Source: Pectobacterium aroidearum
GTDB taxonomy: Bacteria; Pseudomonadota; Gammaproteobacteria; Enterobacterales; Enterobacteriaceae
Assembly: GCF_015689195.1 (NCBI RefSeq)
Contig: NZ_CP065044.1
Span: 2,666,001 to 2,730,000 of the forward strand
Length of the DNA stretch: 64,000 nucleotides
Direction: 5' to 3'
The translations under genes and the position numbers were made by a program. A model generated the notes under the pieces. The model was given only the letters and a program-made list of their open reading frames with translations, made no database searches and was not told where the DNA came from. Within the stretch, counting starts at the first letter, position 1; every line of letters starts with the position of its first letter. Below, piece after piece: positions 34,848 through 42,560 of the stretch.

Positions 34848-35303
34848 ATGGAATTTATAAAAAAAATCAGTAACGAGAAAATTAATACGTCAGATTATGA
34901 AAAACTGGGGTTTGCTGTAGCATGTATGTTGATGAACAGAAACTACAGTTTGTATCATATCAAAACACTTCAACAGTGGACGCAGAAAGCAATATCTCAT
35001 AATCAATTTAAAGTTTTTTTTAACAATACTAATCACCCAATAGGTTATATGACATGGGCATTCCTGAGAGAAGACACTCTCTCACGGTTATCTCAGGACC
35101 CACTGTTTCTGCTGCATGATTCCGAATGGGATGAAGGCGGAACACTATGTATTATGGATTTTTGTTGTAAACCCGGCAGTGCCATTTATTGCATTAACGA
35201 TTTAAAAAAATTACCGCCGATAAATACCGCAAAAAAAGTTGTATGGCGATCAAGAAAAACAGGTAAAATCCTTTGCAAGGATAATACTCGAATGCATGGA
35301 TGA
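34848..35303 (+). CDS. MchD/MceI-like protein of the HlyC (toxin-activating acyltransferase) family
   Basis: This is a 151-residue protein resembling HlyC along its length: HPIGYMTWAFLREDTL (HlyC: YPVAYCSWANLSLEN), LFLLHDSEWDEGG, and the conserved Asp in CIMDFCCKPGS. At the place of the catalytic His of HlyC (LHRNW) it has MNRNY, so that His is replaced by Asn, although a His lies five residues on. In class IIb microcin loci MchD/MceI act with MchC/MceJ on the microcin C-terminus. It is co-transcribed with the preceding gene. Confidence 0.72.
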   Translation: MEFIKKISNEKINTSDYEKLGFAVACMLMNRNYSLYHIKTLQQWTQKAISHNQFKVFFNNTNHPIGYMTWAFLREDTLSRLSQDPLFLLHDSEWDEGGTLCIMDFCCKPGSAIYCINDLKKLPPINTAKKVVWRSRKTGKILCKDNTRMHG

Positions 35304-35331
35304 TACTTGTTAATTCAAGAAGTATATTATT

Positions 35332-35365
35332 ATAAAAAAGCCACTTTGATTAAAGTGGCTTAAGT
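35332..35365. terminator. Bidirectional terminator between convergent microcin transcripts
   Basis: A 10-bp perfect stem (AAGCCACTTT / AAAGTGGCTT) has an A run on one side and T-rich sequence on the other. It separates the rightward modification genes from the leftward microcin gene. Confidence 0.7.
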
Positions 35366-35409
35366 AATCAATATTAAATAATCATTAAAAATTTTTTTAA
35401 TAAAAGATA

Positions 35410-35694
35410 TTAATTCGACCCTCTCCCCCCCAAAATTGGTCCTTCATTGCTATTAATACTACTGCCCCAAGGAATCCCAGAAGGCCCGACGGAACCTGGA
35501 GTTCGTTCTCCAGCCAGGTAATTTCCTACCGCGCCACCGACTATAGTACCAATAACTGCACCAGACGTACCGCCAACTGCGCCAAGACCAGCACCTATGG
35601 CACCACCGACAGTTTCTGGAGAAACTGTCAGCGTACCGTCGCGATCGCCAGCACCAGAAATATAAAAACACTCTTCTTGTGTAAGATTTCTCAT
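35410..35694 (-). CDS. Class II microcin precursor (94 residues, GA/G-cleaved leader)
   Basis: The precursor begins MRNLTQEECFYISGA, a 15-residue leader like that of microcin E492 (MREISQKDLNLAFGA), with cleavage expected before GDRDG. The ~79-residue mature peptide has a glycine-rich hydrophobic centre (VGGAIGAGLGAVGGTSGAVI...) that should insert in the inner membrane. No Cys is left after cleavage. It ends ILGGRGSN, unlike the serine-rich tails of siderophore-carrying class IIb microcins. ATG 35694 is used, with AAGGA upstream; the longer frame to 35730 would overlap the immunity gene. A run of seven G lies just before the last codons, so the C-terminus is sensitive to indel errors. Confidence 0.82.
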   Translation of the reverse strand: MRNLTQEECFYISGAGDRDGTLTVSPETVGGAIGAGLGAVGGTSGAVIGTIVGGAVGNYLAGERTPGSVGPSGIPWGSSINSNEGPILGGRGSN

Positions 35695-35716
35695 AAACAT
35701 CCTTTTCATTAAAAAA

Positions 35717-35881
35717 TTATTTTTTCTCACTAAAAAAATGAGAAAGAATTTGATAAAACACAGCAGCAGTACTGGCTATAAATACGTATCGGATTACTCG
35801 CTCCATTTCAAAATAATCAGCCAGCATTCCCATTATAAAAACAAAAATGAAAATGAAAAACATTAAAAAAAACCTTTTCAT
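35717..35881 (-). CDS. Candidate microcin immunity protein (54 residues, two membrane helices)
   Basis: This short gene lies 22 bases upstream of the microcin gene on the same strand. It encodes MKRFFLMFFIFIFVFIMGML, a first helix, then the short charged loop DYFEMERVIR, a second helix (YVFIASTAAVFYQILSHFF) and a basic end (SEKK). GGAG lies seven bases before ATG 35881. Class II microcin immunity proteins are small inner-membrane proteins encoded immediately beside the microcin gene, and no other gene fills that role here. No family match is claimed. Confidence 0.75.
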   Translation of the reverse strand: MKRFFLMFFIFIFVFIMGMLADYFEMERVIRYVFIASTAAVFYQILSHFFSEKK

Positions 35882-35939
35882 AACGCTCCTTCATATGATT
35901 AATGACATTAAAGTAACTTTCATACCCCCCCCAAAAAAA

Positions 35940-38039
35940 TCAGACTAAAGGAATAACCCTTTCGGCTAGAGAAATAGTCGATGGGCGATGAGAAATAATA
36001 ACTCTAGTTATTTTTAACTCTGCAATTTCTTTATTAATGATCGCTTCATTTTCTAAATCCAAGTGGCTAGTTGCTTCATCCATAAAAATTACACTTGGCC
36101 GACGATACATTGCTCGAGCGATTAAAATTCGTTGTTTTTGCCCACCAGATAAATTACCGCCTAATTCTCCGATTAAAGTTTCATATCCCATGGGCATTTT
36201 TTTAATATCTTCATGGATATTACAACGGCTCGCACATTCTGTCATCCATTCGAGAGCGATATCAGGCGTAAACCCTGCTATATTTTCTGCAATAGATCCT
36301 GCAAGCAGCTTATCATCCTGCAACACACAGGCAATACATTGGCGATAATTATTAATACCGACATGGCTAATATCTAGATCATTAACCAGCAAGTTACCTT
36401 TTTCTGGTTCCAGAAGCCCACACATCAATTTCATTAGCGTGGTCTTACCCACTCCTGATGGCCCGATAATGGCGACGCTTTCTCCTGCTTGAATACTAAA
36501 GCTTAAATCTGAGATTATTGGTTTTGAAAGATTATCATAACCATAATGGAGATTACGGACTTCAATACTTACCGGCTCTCCAGAAGAAAATAATTGGCGA
36601 GGTGATATTTGTTTTTCTTGCGGTGTTAATACAATATCTGCCACTCTTTCATTATGTAAACTAAGCATCCGTAGATTTAATGCCATGTCGATGAGTCTAC
36701 CTGCCCTTTCAGAAAACTGGCCACGGTAAGCATTGAATGCGACGAACATGCCGAGTGTCATTTGATTATTTATCACCATCGATGCGCCTAACCAAAGTAT
36801 AATAATTTGATCACAAGTTGCAATAAATGTATTAACACCGCCAAAAAACATATTTAATTTTGTTAATTTTACGCCTGCGTTAATTGTATCGACATTTAAA
36901 TTTGACCAACTCTGTGTTCGAGACTCGGATAAACCTAATGTTTTAAGGGTAGCGATACTGTACAATGTTTCCATAAAGTATGATCCTGCTTTAGCACCTT
37001 TTACCAGTTGCTCTTCGGAAACCTGGCGATAATACGAGTAGGTTAGCAACCGTAAAGCTACATATAGCGTGGTAAACCCAGACACAACCCAAACTAACCA
37101 GCCACCATAAAGTAGCATCATTATAAAAACACTAATCGACATTATGCTATCTATAATGCTATTAACAATGTTGGTAGTGAGTGTGGTACGGATCACATCC
37201 AAAGAACCAAATCTTGATTGAATATCGCCTAACTTTCTTTTCTCGAAATAAGAAAGCGGTAGTTTCATTAAATGTTCAAACACACCTGATTTCCACTGAA
37301 TATCAATAAAGACGCCCATGACAATGGAAATCCAAGATCGCAGTGTTGATACACAAGCTCGAAATAAAATGAAGAAAAGAAGGCCAATACATATTAATGA
37401 AAGCAAATCATGATCGTTAGCGATAATGACGTGATCCATGACTAATTGTGTACCTACAGGTAACAACAAATTAACCGCCTCGATCACAATAGAAAGAAAA
37501 AATATTTTGGTTAATGAACCTTTCAACCCAGAAATATTTTTCATTAGCGTGCTGAGACGCAATTTGCTTTCCTGCGTTGCAGGGGAAAATTCGTTATTCG
37601 GCAATAACTCCAGAGCGATCCCTGTAAAATGTTTTGATAGTTCCTGTAATCCCATAACTCGGCGACCAAAAGCGGGATCATGAATCGTAACACACCCACG
37701 TTGGACACTGACCAAAACAACAAAATGATTCATATCCCAGTGTAAAATACACGGTTTTCTCAGTGCATTGAGTTCATCAATACTTAACGATAACGCTCGG
37801 GTTTGCAGATTAAGGTCACCTGCAATTTCAATAAGTCTGGCGAGAGTCGCACCACGGGAAGATAACCCGTACTTGCTTCGTAAATTAAATAAATCAACAT
37901 TTAAGCCATAGTAGTGACACACCATTGCCAGGCTTGCCAAACCGCACTCTGTGACTTCTGTTTGCAATATTTTTGGTACACTTTTCCGAAATTTTAAATT
38001 TAATTTATTTTTAATTACACTAATTAAATCATTACTCAT
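35940..38039 (-). CDS. CvaB/MchF-like peptidase-containing ABC exporter
   Basis: This is an inner-membrane exporter of 699 residues that removes the leader and secretes the microcin with the adaptor and TolC. An N-terminal C39 peptidase domain (about residues 1-150) has the Cys in TEVTECGLASLAM, the His in HWDMNHFVVL and the Asp in IHDPAFGRR. A six-helix domain follows, then the ATPase with Walker A GPSGVGKTT, signature LSGGQKQR and Walker B VIFMDEAT. The close likeness to CvaB/MchF is clear along the whole length. ATG 38039 overlaps the adaptor gene stop; the frame is open to 38054. Confidence 0.92.
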   Translation of the reverse strand: MSNDLISVIKNKLNLKFRKSVPKILQTEVTECGLASLAMVCHYYGLNVDLFNLRSKYGLSSRGATLARLIEIAGDLNLQTRALSLSIDELNALRKPCILHWDMNHFVVLVSVQRGCVTIHDPAFGRRVMGLQELSKHFTGIALELLPNNEFSPATQESKLRLSTLMKNISGLKGSLTKIFFLSIVIEAVNLLLPVGTQLVMDHVIIANDHDLLSLICIGLLFFILFRACVSTLRSWISIVMGVFIDIQWKSGVFEHLMKLPLSYFEKRKLGDIQSRFGSLDVIRTTLTTNIVNSIIDSIMSISVFIMMLLYGGWLVWVVSGFTTLYVALRLLTYSYYRQVSEEQLVKGAKAGSYFMETLYSIATLKTLGLSESRTQSWSNLNVDTINAGVKLTKLNMFFGGVNTFIATCDQIIILWLGASMVINNQMTLGMFVAFNAYRGQFSERAGRLIDMALNLRMLSLHNERVADIVLTPQEKQISPRQLFSSGEPVSIEVRNLHYGYDNLSKPIISDLSFSIQAGESVAIIGPSGVGKTTLMKLMCGLLEPEKGNLLVNDLDISHVGINNYRQCIACVLQDDKLLAGSIAENIAGFTPDIALEWMTECASRCNIHEDIKKMPMGYETLIGELGGNLSGGQKQRILIARAMYRRPSVIFMDEATSHLDLENEAIINKEIAELKITRVIISHRPSTISLAERVIPLV

Positions 38040-39327
38040 GAACAGGACCTTCAAGGCTCTTTTTTATGTCATAGAAAGGTGAAAACATCCATTGATAAAG
38101 AGGTCTTTTTTCAAGGAATAGCGTTGATTTCGCCCTCATACCATTCGATAATTTTAATTTTTTATTTTGATATTTAAATGTATTCGTATCCAAAGAAACC
38201 ATGATTTTGTAATAGGCTTCTTTAGGCTCTGTAGTTTGGTATGCGGGTGAACTATTATAGGTCATCATTTCCTGGGATGATGCAGGTACATATGCAATGC
38301 TTTCAATATCCCCATGAAACTGGCCAAATTTCTCAAATGGAAACGCATCATAACGAATATTAATAGCATCGCCAACTGAGATGTAGGGAATACTATTATT
38401 AGGCACCCATAGCACCAAATTATAAACGGGATCTATTTTTGGAATTAATTGTGCCAGACTATCACCAATACTTACCATCTGCCCTGTGGTCACACTAAGG
38501 GATTCAATCCTTCCATCAGACGGAGAACTGATGATTAGCGTTTCACTGACATCAACTTCAGCAAGATTTTTTTTAAGCTCATTTTTTTGAAACTGAAATT
38601 GAGATATTTGATTATCGAAATCTGCGGCTTTAGTAACAATATCACTCTCCAGGCTGGCGATTTGCAGAGATTCCTGGATATTGCCACTATATAAATTTTG
38701 AAAGATGTTTTGTTGCTGATAATAAGAATAGGTTTGATTAATTAACTGATCTTTCGTAATTAACCCTCTTTGCTGATATTCCTCGTAGGACTGCATGTTT
38801 TTCTTTGCAAACTCAACACCTTTATAAGCATTATCCAAAACCTTACGCGACTGCGCATAGGCAATCTCATATTTAATCTTCTGATTTCTTATATTTTCAA
38901 TGGCTATTTCTTTATTAGACTCTAACTTGCTAATAATAGCATCTATCTGTAATAGTTGATTATTCAACGCTATTCTTGTTGTGGCACTCACTTTACCAGA
39001 ATTTGTAACACGACTTACATCAAGTTGGTAAATCGATTGCCCTTTTTTAACTACATCTCCTACATTAACAAACGATTCTGAAATGAATCCCTGCTGTGGA
39101 GAAAATAGATTAACAGGACGGGGAGTCGTTACAATTTCACCATAAATGTTAATTTTTCTGGTGTAATTACAAAAAATCAAAAAGAGCACCAAAACAATAA
39201 CAAAAAAGAGGGATAACGTGGCGATTATCCAGGCAGGCGTTCCCGATATTAATAATGCTTTACCTATCCATTTTGTACGCTGGTGTTCAACGGCTTCCTG
39301 CCGAAACAGATCCTGCATGTAAGCCAC
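38032..39327 (-). CDS. CvaA/MchE-like HlyD-family secretion adaptor
   Basis: This is a periplasmic adaptor of 431 residues anchored by one N-terminal helix (about residues 28-52). Lipoyl-type halves flank a long coiled-coil region (about residues 120-260). Motifs include RPVNLFSPQQGFI, DGRIESLSVTTGQMVSIGDSL, and the C-terminal FLEKRPLYQWMFSPFYDIK, matching CvaA closely. It is first gene of the leftward export unit, before the ABC exporter. It needs TolC, which is not in the window. Confidence 0.92.
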   Translation of the reverse strand: MAYMQDLFRQEAVEHQRTKWIGKALLISGTPAWIIATLSLFFVIVLVLFLIFCNYTRKINIYGEIVTTPRPVNLFSPQQGFISESFVNVGDVVKKGQSIYQLDVSRVTNSGKVSATTRIALNNQLLQIDAIISKLESNKEIAIENIRNQKIKYEIAYAQSRKVLDNAYKGVEFAKKNMQSYEEYQQRGLITKDQLINQTYSYYQQQNIFQNLYSGNIQESLQIASLESDIVTKAADFDNQISQFQFQKNELKKNLAEVDVSETLIISSPSDGRIESLSVTTGQMVSIGDSLAQLIPKIDPVYNLVLWVPNNSIPYISVGDAINIRYDAFPFEKFGQFHGDIESIAYVPASSQEMMTYNSSPAYQTTEPKEAYYKIMVSLDTNTFKYQNKKLKLSNGMRAKSTLFLEKRPLYQWMFSPFYDIKKSLEGPVHE

Positions 39328-39550
39328 TTCCCTTGTGAAATCAAAAAAAACTAATCCATCTCATGATTATAATTAATTATTATTTTTATGTCACTCGAAT
39401 TAATTTTTAACCAGTAATATGTATCAACGAAATGATTGATTTTAAATCAGGATAGCGCGTCAATGAAATGTGCTGTTTTTTTCATCATTGAGAAGCATGC
39501 CCATCGTCGAAATAGAGGAAAAGTTAAAACGCAGAGGGAAAGGAAGAGAT

Positions 39551-39585
39551 TAAAACGGCGGTGCCATTATAACACCGCCATTTTC
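39551..39585 (-). terminator. Hairpin after narI
   Basis: A 7-bp stem (GGCGGTG / CACCGCC) with a 9-base loop is followed on the minus strand by GTTTT. It sits just downstream of narI. The region 39328-39550 before the adaptor gene is AT-rich with no gene. Confidence 0.65.
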
Positions 39586-39593
39586 TATCATGT

Positions 39594-40283
39594 CTAGCGG
39601 CGGTTACGCACGAGCTGGTAGCGACGCGTCAGATACTCGACCGGTGCGCTCCAGATGTGAACCAGACGGCAGAACGGAAACAGAACGAACAGCGTCAGCC
39701 CCAGCACGATGTGCAGCTTGAAGATCAGCGCAACCCCAGCCAAATGTGCAGACGCCCCGCCCTGGAAAAACGCCACGCTTTGCGCCCAGCCGACCAGCTT
39801 CAACATTTCACTGCCGTCCATATGCTGTGCAGAGAACGGGATGGTCAGCAGCCCCAGCCCCGCCTGAATCACCAGCAAAGACAGAATAAGAATGTCGCCA
39901 ACGCTGGACGTGGCACGAATGCGCGGGTTGGTCAGACGGCGTTTTAACAACAGTACGCCACCGACAAACGTCAGCAGACCTGCCGCACCACCGCCAAACA
40001 TCGCCATTTTCTGTTTTACTTCCATTGGCAGGAAGGCTTCGTACATCCAGTGCGGCGTCAGCATACCGAGGAAGTGCCCGGCAAATACGCCCAGAATCCC
40101 CAGATGGAACAGGTTAGACGCCAGACGCATCCCTTTCTTATCCAGCATTTGGCTCGAACCGGCACGCCAGCTGTACTGACCGTAGTCATAACGCAGCCAA
40201 CTGCCAATCAGGAAAATAGCCATCGCCAGGTAAGGATAGATGTCAAAAAAGAATATGTTGAAATAGTTCGTGATTGCACTCAT
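39594..40283 (-). CDS. narI: Respiratory nitrate reductase gamma subunit (cytochrome b)
   Basis: This is the membrane subunit that takes electrons from quinol and passes them to NarH. It has 229 residues (E. coli 225), five membrane helices and several His in helices that serve as haem b ligands. It is the last gene of narGHJI, with one base shared with narJ. Confidence 0.97.
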   Translation of the reverse strand: MSAITNYFNIFFFDIYPYLAMAIFLIGSWLRYDYGQYSWRAGSSQMLDKKGMRLASNLFHLGILGVFAGHFLGMLTPHWMYEAFLPMEVKQKMAMFGGGAAGLLTFVGGVLLLKRRLTNPRIRATSSVGDILILSLLVIQAGLGLLTIPFSAQHMDGSEMLKLVGWAQSVAFFQGGASAHLAGVALIFKLHIVLGLTLFVLFPFCRLVHIWSAPVEYLTRRYQLVRNRR

Positions 40284-41002
40284 TAGCGTTGCCCTCCCGC
40301 CGATGTAGCGTCAAGATTCAGATATTGCGGCACCACCGCGCCAGCGAAGCGGCGTTGGTGTTGCGTTTGTTGGGCCGATGCGCAGCCTTCTTCACCGAGG
40401 AATTTAACCTGTTCCTCTTCCCACACGGCATCCAGCGCCTGCGGCGTATCGTCGCGCGCTTCGTCAGCGACCTGACGTGTGACATCGTCACTTTTCAGAT
40501 CGCTACCGGACAGCGCCAGCAGCAGATCGAACAGCACAGCATAGCTGCTGTCACGCTGCTGCAAACGCGCGCCAATCAACGCCAGAATTGGCGCGATGTC
40601 GACTAAACCCGCGCGGCTCTGCGCGGGCTCCAGACGAGAAAGGTACTCAAGATACAGCGGCAGGTAGTCCGGCAGCTCACGGCAATCCAGCGCCAAGCCG
40701 GCATCCTGATATTGCTGCATCAGATCGACCATCGCCTGACCACGGTCACGAGATTCACCGTGAACATGCTCGAACAGCAGCAGCGAGGTTGCACGACCGC
40801 GGTCAAACAGGCCGCTGTACTCCGCCTGTTTGTCCAACAAATCTTGCGCACACAAGGTATTGATGAACTGCATCAGTTGATGGCTTTCACGCAGCGGTAA
40901 AGCATCGGCCTGCTCTACCGCCTCGATCAGCTCAGCCCGGTTTTCCCACAGTTCGCTATCGGGGTAGTCCAGCAGGCGGGCAATAATCCGCAGGCTAATC
41001 AT
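40283..41002 (-). CDS. narJ: Nitrate reductase molybdenum cofactor assembly chaperone
   Basis: NarJ binds apo-NarG and allows molybdopterin insertion before membrane docking. The 239-residue protein is helical and acidic, with the TorD/NarJ-like core ([21 protein letters not shown]). It overlaps narH by eight bases. Confidence 0.97.
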   Translation of the reverse strand: MISLRIIARLLDYPDSELWENRAELIEAVEQADALPLRESHQLMQFINTLCAQDLLDKQAEYSGLFDRGRATSLLLFEHVHGESRDRGQAMVDLMQQYQDAGLALDCRELPDYLPLYLEYLSRLEPAQSRAGLVDIAPILALIGARLQQRDSSYAVLFDLLLALSGSDLKSDDVTRQVADEARDDTPQALDAVWEEEQVKFLGEEGCASAQQTQHQRRFAGAVVPQYLNLDATSAGGQR

Positions 41003-42560
41003 GGTTCGTCTCCCGCATGACTTTGCTGTTCATATCGCGCGTTTTGCTGCTGACATCAATCGCATCAATACGCTTGCTGTTGAACAAGTTGAACTTGGTA
41101 TCGCTGCCGTGGCAGCCATCGCCAAAGCTGAAGCCGCAACCTTTGCTTTCCGGGAAGGCTTCACGCGCCAGTTCACGATGGCTTGATGGGATCACGAAAC
41201 GGTCTTCGTAGTTAGCAATCGCCAGATAGCGGTACATTTCCTGCGCCTGAGCTTCCGTCAACCCAACCTGTTCCAGCGCACTGGTATCAATCTTGCCTTC
41301 TACGCTTTCCGCACGTTTGTAGTGACGCATCGCCAGCATACGTTTCAGCGCCAGCAAGACAGGCTCGGTATCCCCTGCGGTCAGCAGGTTCGCCAGATAT
41401 TGCACCGGAATGCGCAGGCTTTCGACGTCCGGCAATACGCCGCTGTGCGCCAGTTGGCCTGCATCCGCCGCAGACTGAATCGGAGACAAAGGCGGGACGT
41501 ACCAGACCATCGGCAGCGTGCGGTATTCTGGGTGTAGCGGCAGCGCCAGCTTCCAATCCATCGCCATTTTATACACCGGCGACTGCTGTGCCGCTTCAAT
41601 GACGCTGTTTGGAATGCCGTCTTTCAGCGCTTGTTCAATCACTTTCGGATCGTGCGGGTCAAGGAACACGTCTAGTTGGCTTTGGTACAGATCTTTATCG
41701 TTTTCCACCGACGCCGCTTGTTCGATGCGGTCGGCATCATAGAGCAGCACGCCCAGATAGCGGATACGTCCAACGCAGGTTTCCGAGCAGAGCGTCGGCT
41801 GACCGCTTTCGATACGCGGGTAGCAGAAAATACATTTTTCTGATTTGCCGCTCTTCCAGTTGAAGTAGATTTTCTTATACGGGCAACCGGTCAGGCACAT
41901 ACGCCAGCCGCGACACTTGTCCTGATCGATCAGGACGATACCGTCTTCGCCACGTTTGTAGATCGCGCCGCTTGGACAGGTCGCCACACACGCTGGGTTC
42001 AGGCAGTGCTCACACAGACGCGGCAGGTACATCATGAACGTGTTTTCGAACTGGCCGTACATCTCTTTCTGCATATGCTCAAAGTTTTTATCTTTGGCGC
42101 GTACGCTAAATTCCCCCCCCAGATCGTCTTCCCAGTTCGGGCCGTTCTCGATTTTCTTCATCCGCTGGCCGGTAATCAGCGAGCGCGGGCGGGCGACAGG
42201 CTGATGCTTACCTTCCGGCGCTTTACGCAGGTTCTGATAGTCGTAGTCGAACGGCTCATAGTAGTCGTCGATTTCCGGCACATCCGGGTTAGCGAAGATT
42301 TTGGACAACACGCTGACGCGGTTACCCATACGCGGCTCAAGCTTACCGCTGATTTTACGGATCCAGCCGCCCTTCCATTTTTCCTGATCTTCCCAGGCAT
42401 GGGGATAGCCCACGCCCGGTTTGGTTTCGACGTTGTTGAACCAGGCGTACTCCATCCCTTCACGGCTGGTCCAGACGTTTTTACAGGTAACGGAGCAGGT
42501 GTGACAACCGATGCATTTGTCCAGATTCAGCACCATGCCCACTTGTGAACGAATTTTCAT
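40995..42560 (-). CDS. narH: Respiratory nitrate reductase beta subunit (Fe-S)
   Basis: This 521-residue subunit carries the four Fe-S clusters linking NarI to NarG. The Cys groups CIGCHTCSVTC, CEHCLNPACVATCPSGA, CRGWRMCLTGCPYKK and CIFCYPRIESGQPTLC are visible in order; the Trp in the third group marks the [3Fe-4S] site. It begins at the narG stop (TGATG, one shared base). Confidence 0.98.
   Translation of the reverse strand: MKIRSQVGMVLNLDKCIGCHTCSVTCKNVWTSREGMEYAWFNNVETKPGVGYPHAWEDQEKWKGGWIRKISGKLEPRMGNRVSVLSKIFANPDVPEIDDYYEPFDYDYQNLRKAPEGKHQPVARPRSLITGQRMKKIENGPNWEDDLGGEFSVRAKDKNFEHMQKEMYGQFENTFMMYLPRLCEHCLNPACVATCPSGAIYKRGEDGIVLIDQDKCRGWRMCLTGCPYKKIYFNWKSGKSEKCIFCYPRIESGQPTLCSETCVGRIRYLGVLLYDADRIEQAASVENDKDLYQSQLDVFLDPHDPKVIEQALKDGIPNSVIEAAQQSPVYKMAMDWKLALPLHPEYRTLPMVWYVPPLSPIQSAADAGQLAHSGVLPDVESLRIPVQYLANLLTAGDTEPVLLALKRMLAMRHYKRAESVEGKIDTSALEQVGLTEAQAQEMYRYLAIANYEDRFVIPSSHRELAREAFPESKGCGFSFGDGCHGSDTKFNLFNSKRIDAIDVSSKTRDMNSKVMRETNHD

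Noticed and set aside
39360-39390. Possible Fur box before the microcin export genes
   Set aside because: ATAATTAATTAT is palindromic but the match to the Fur consensus is weak in an AT-rich background.
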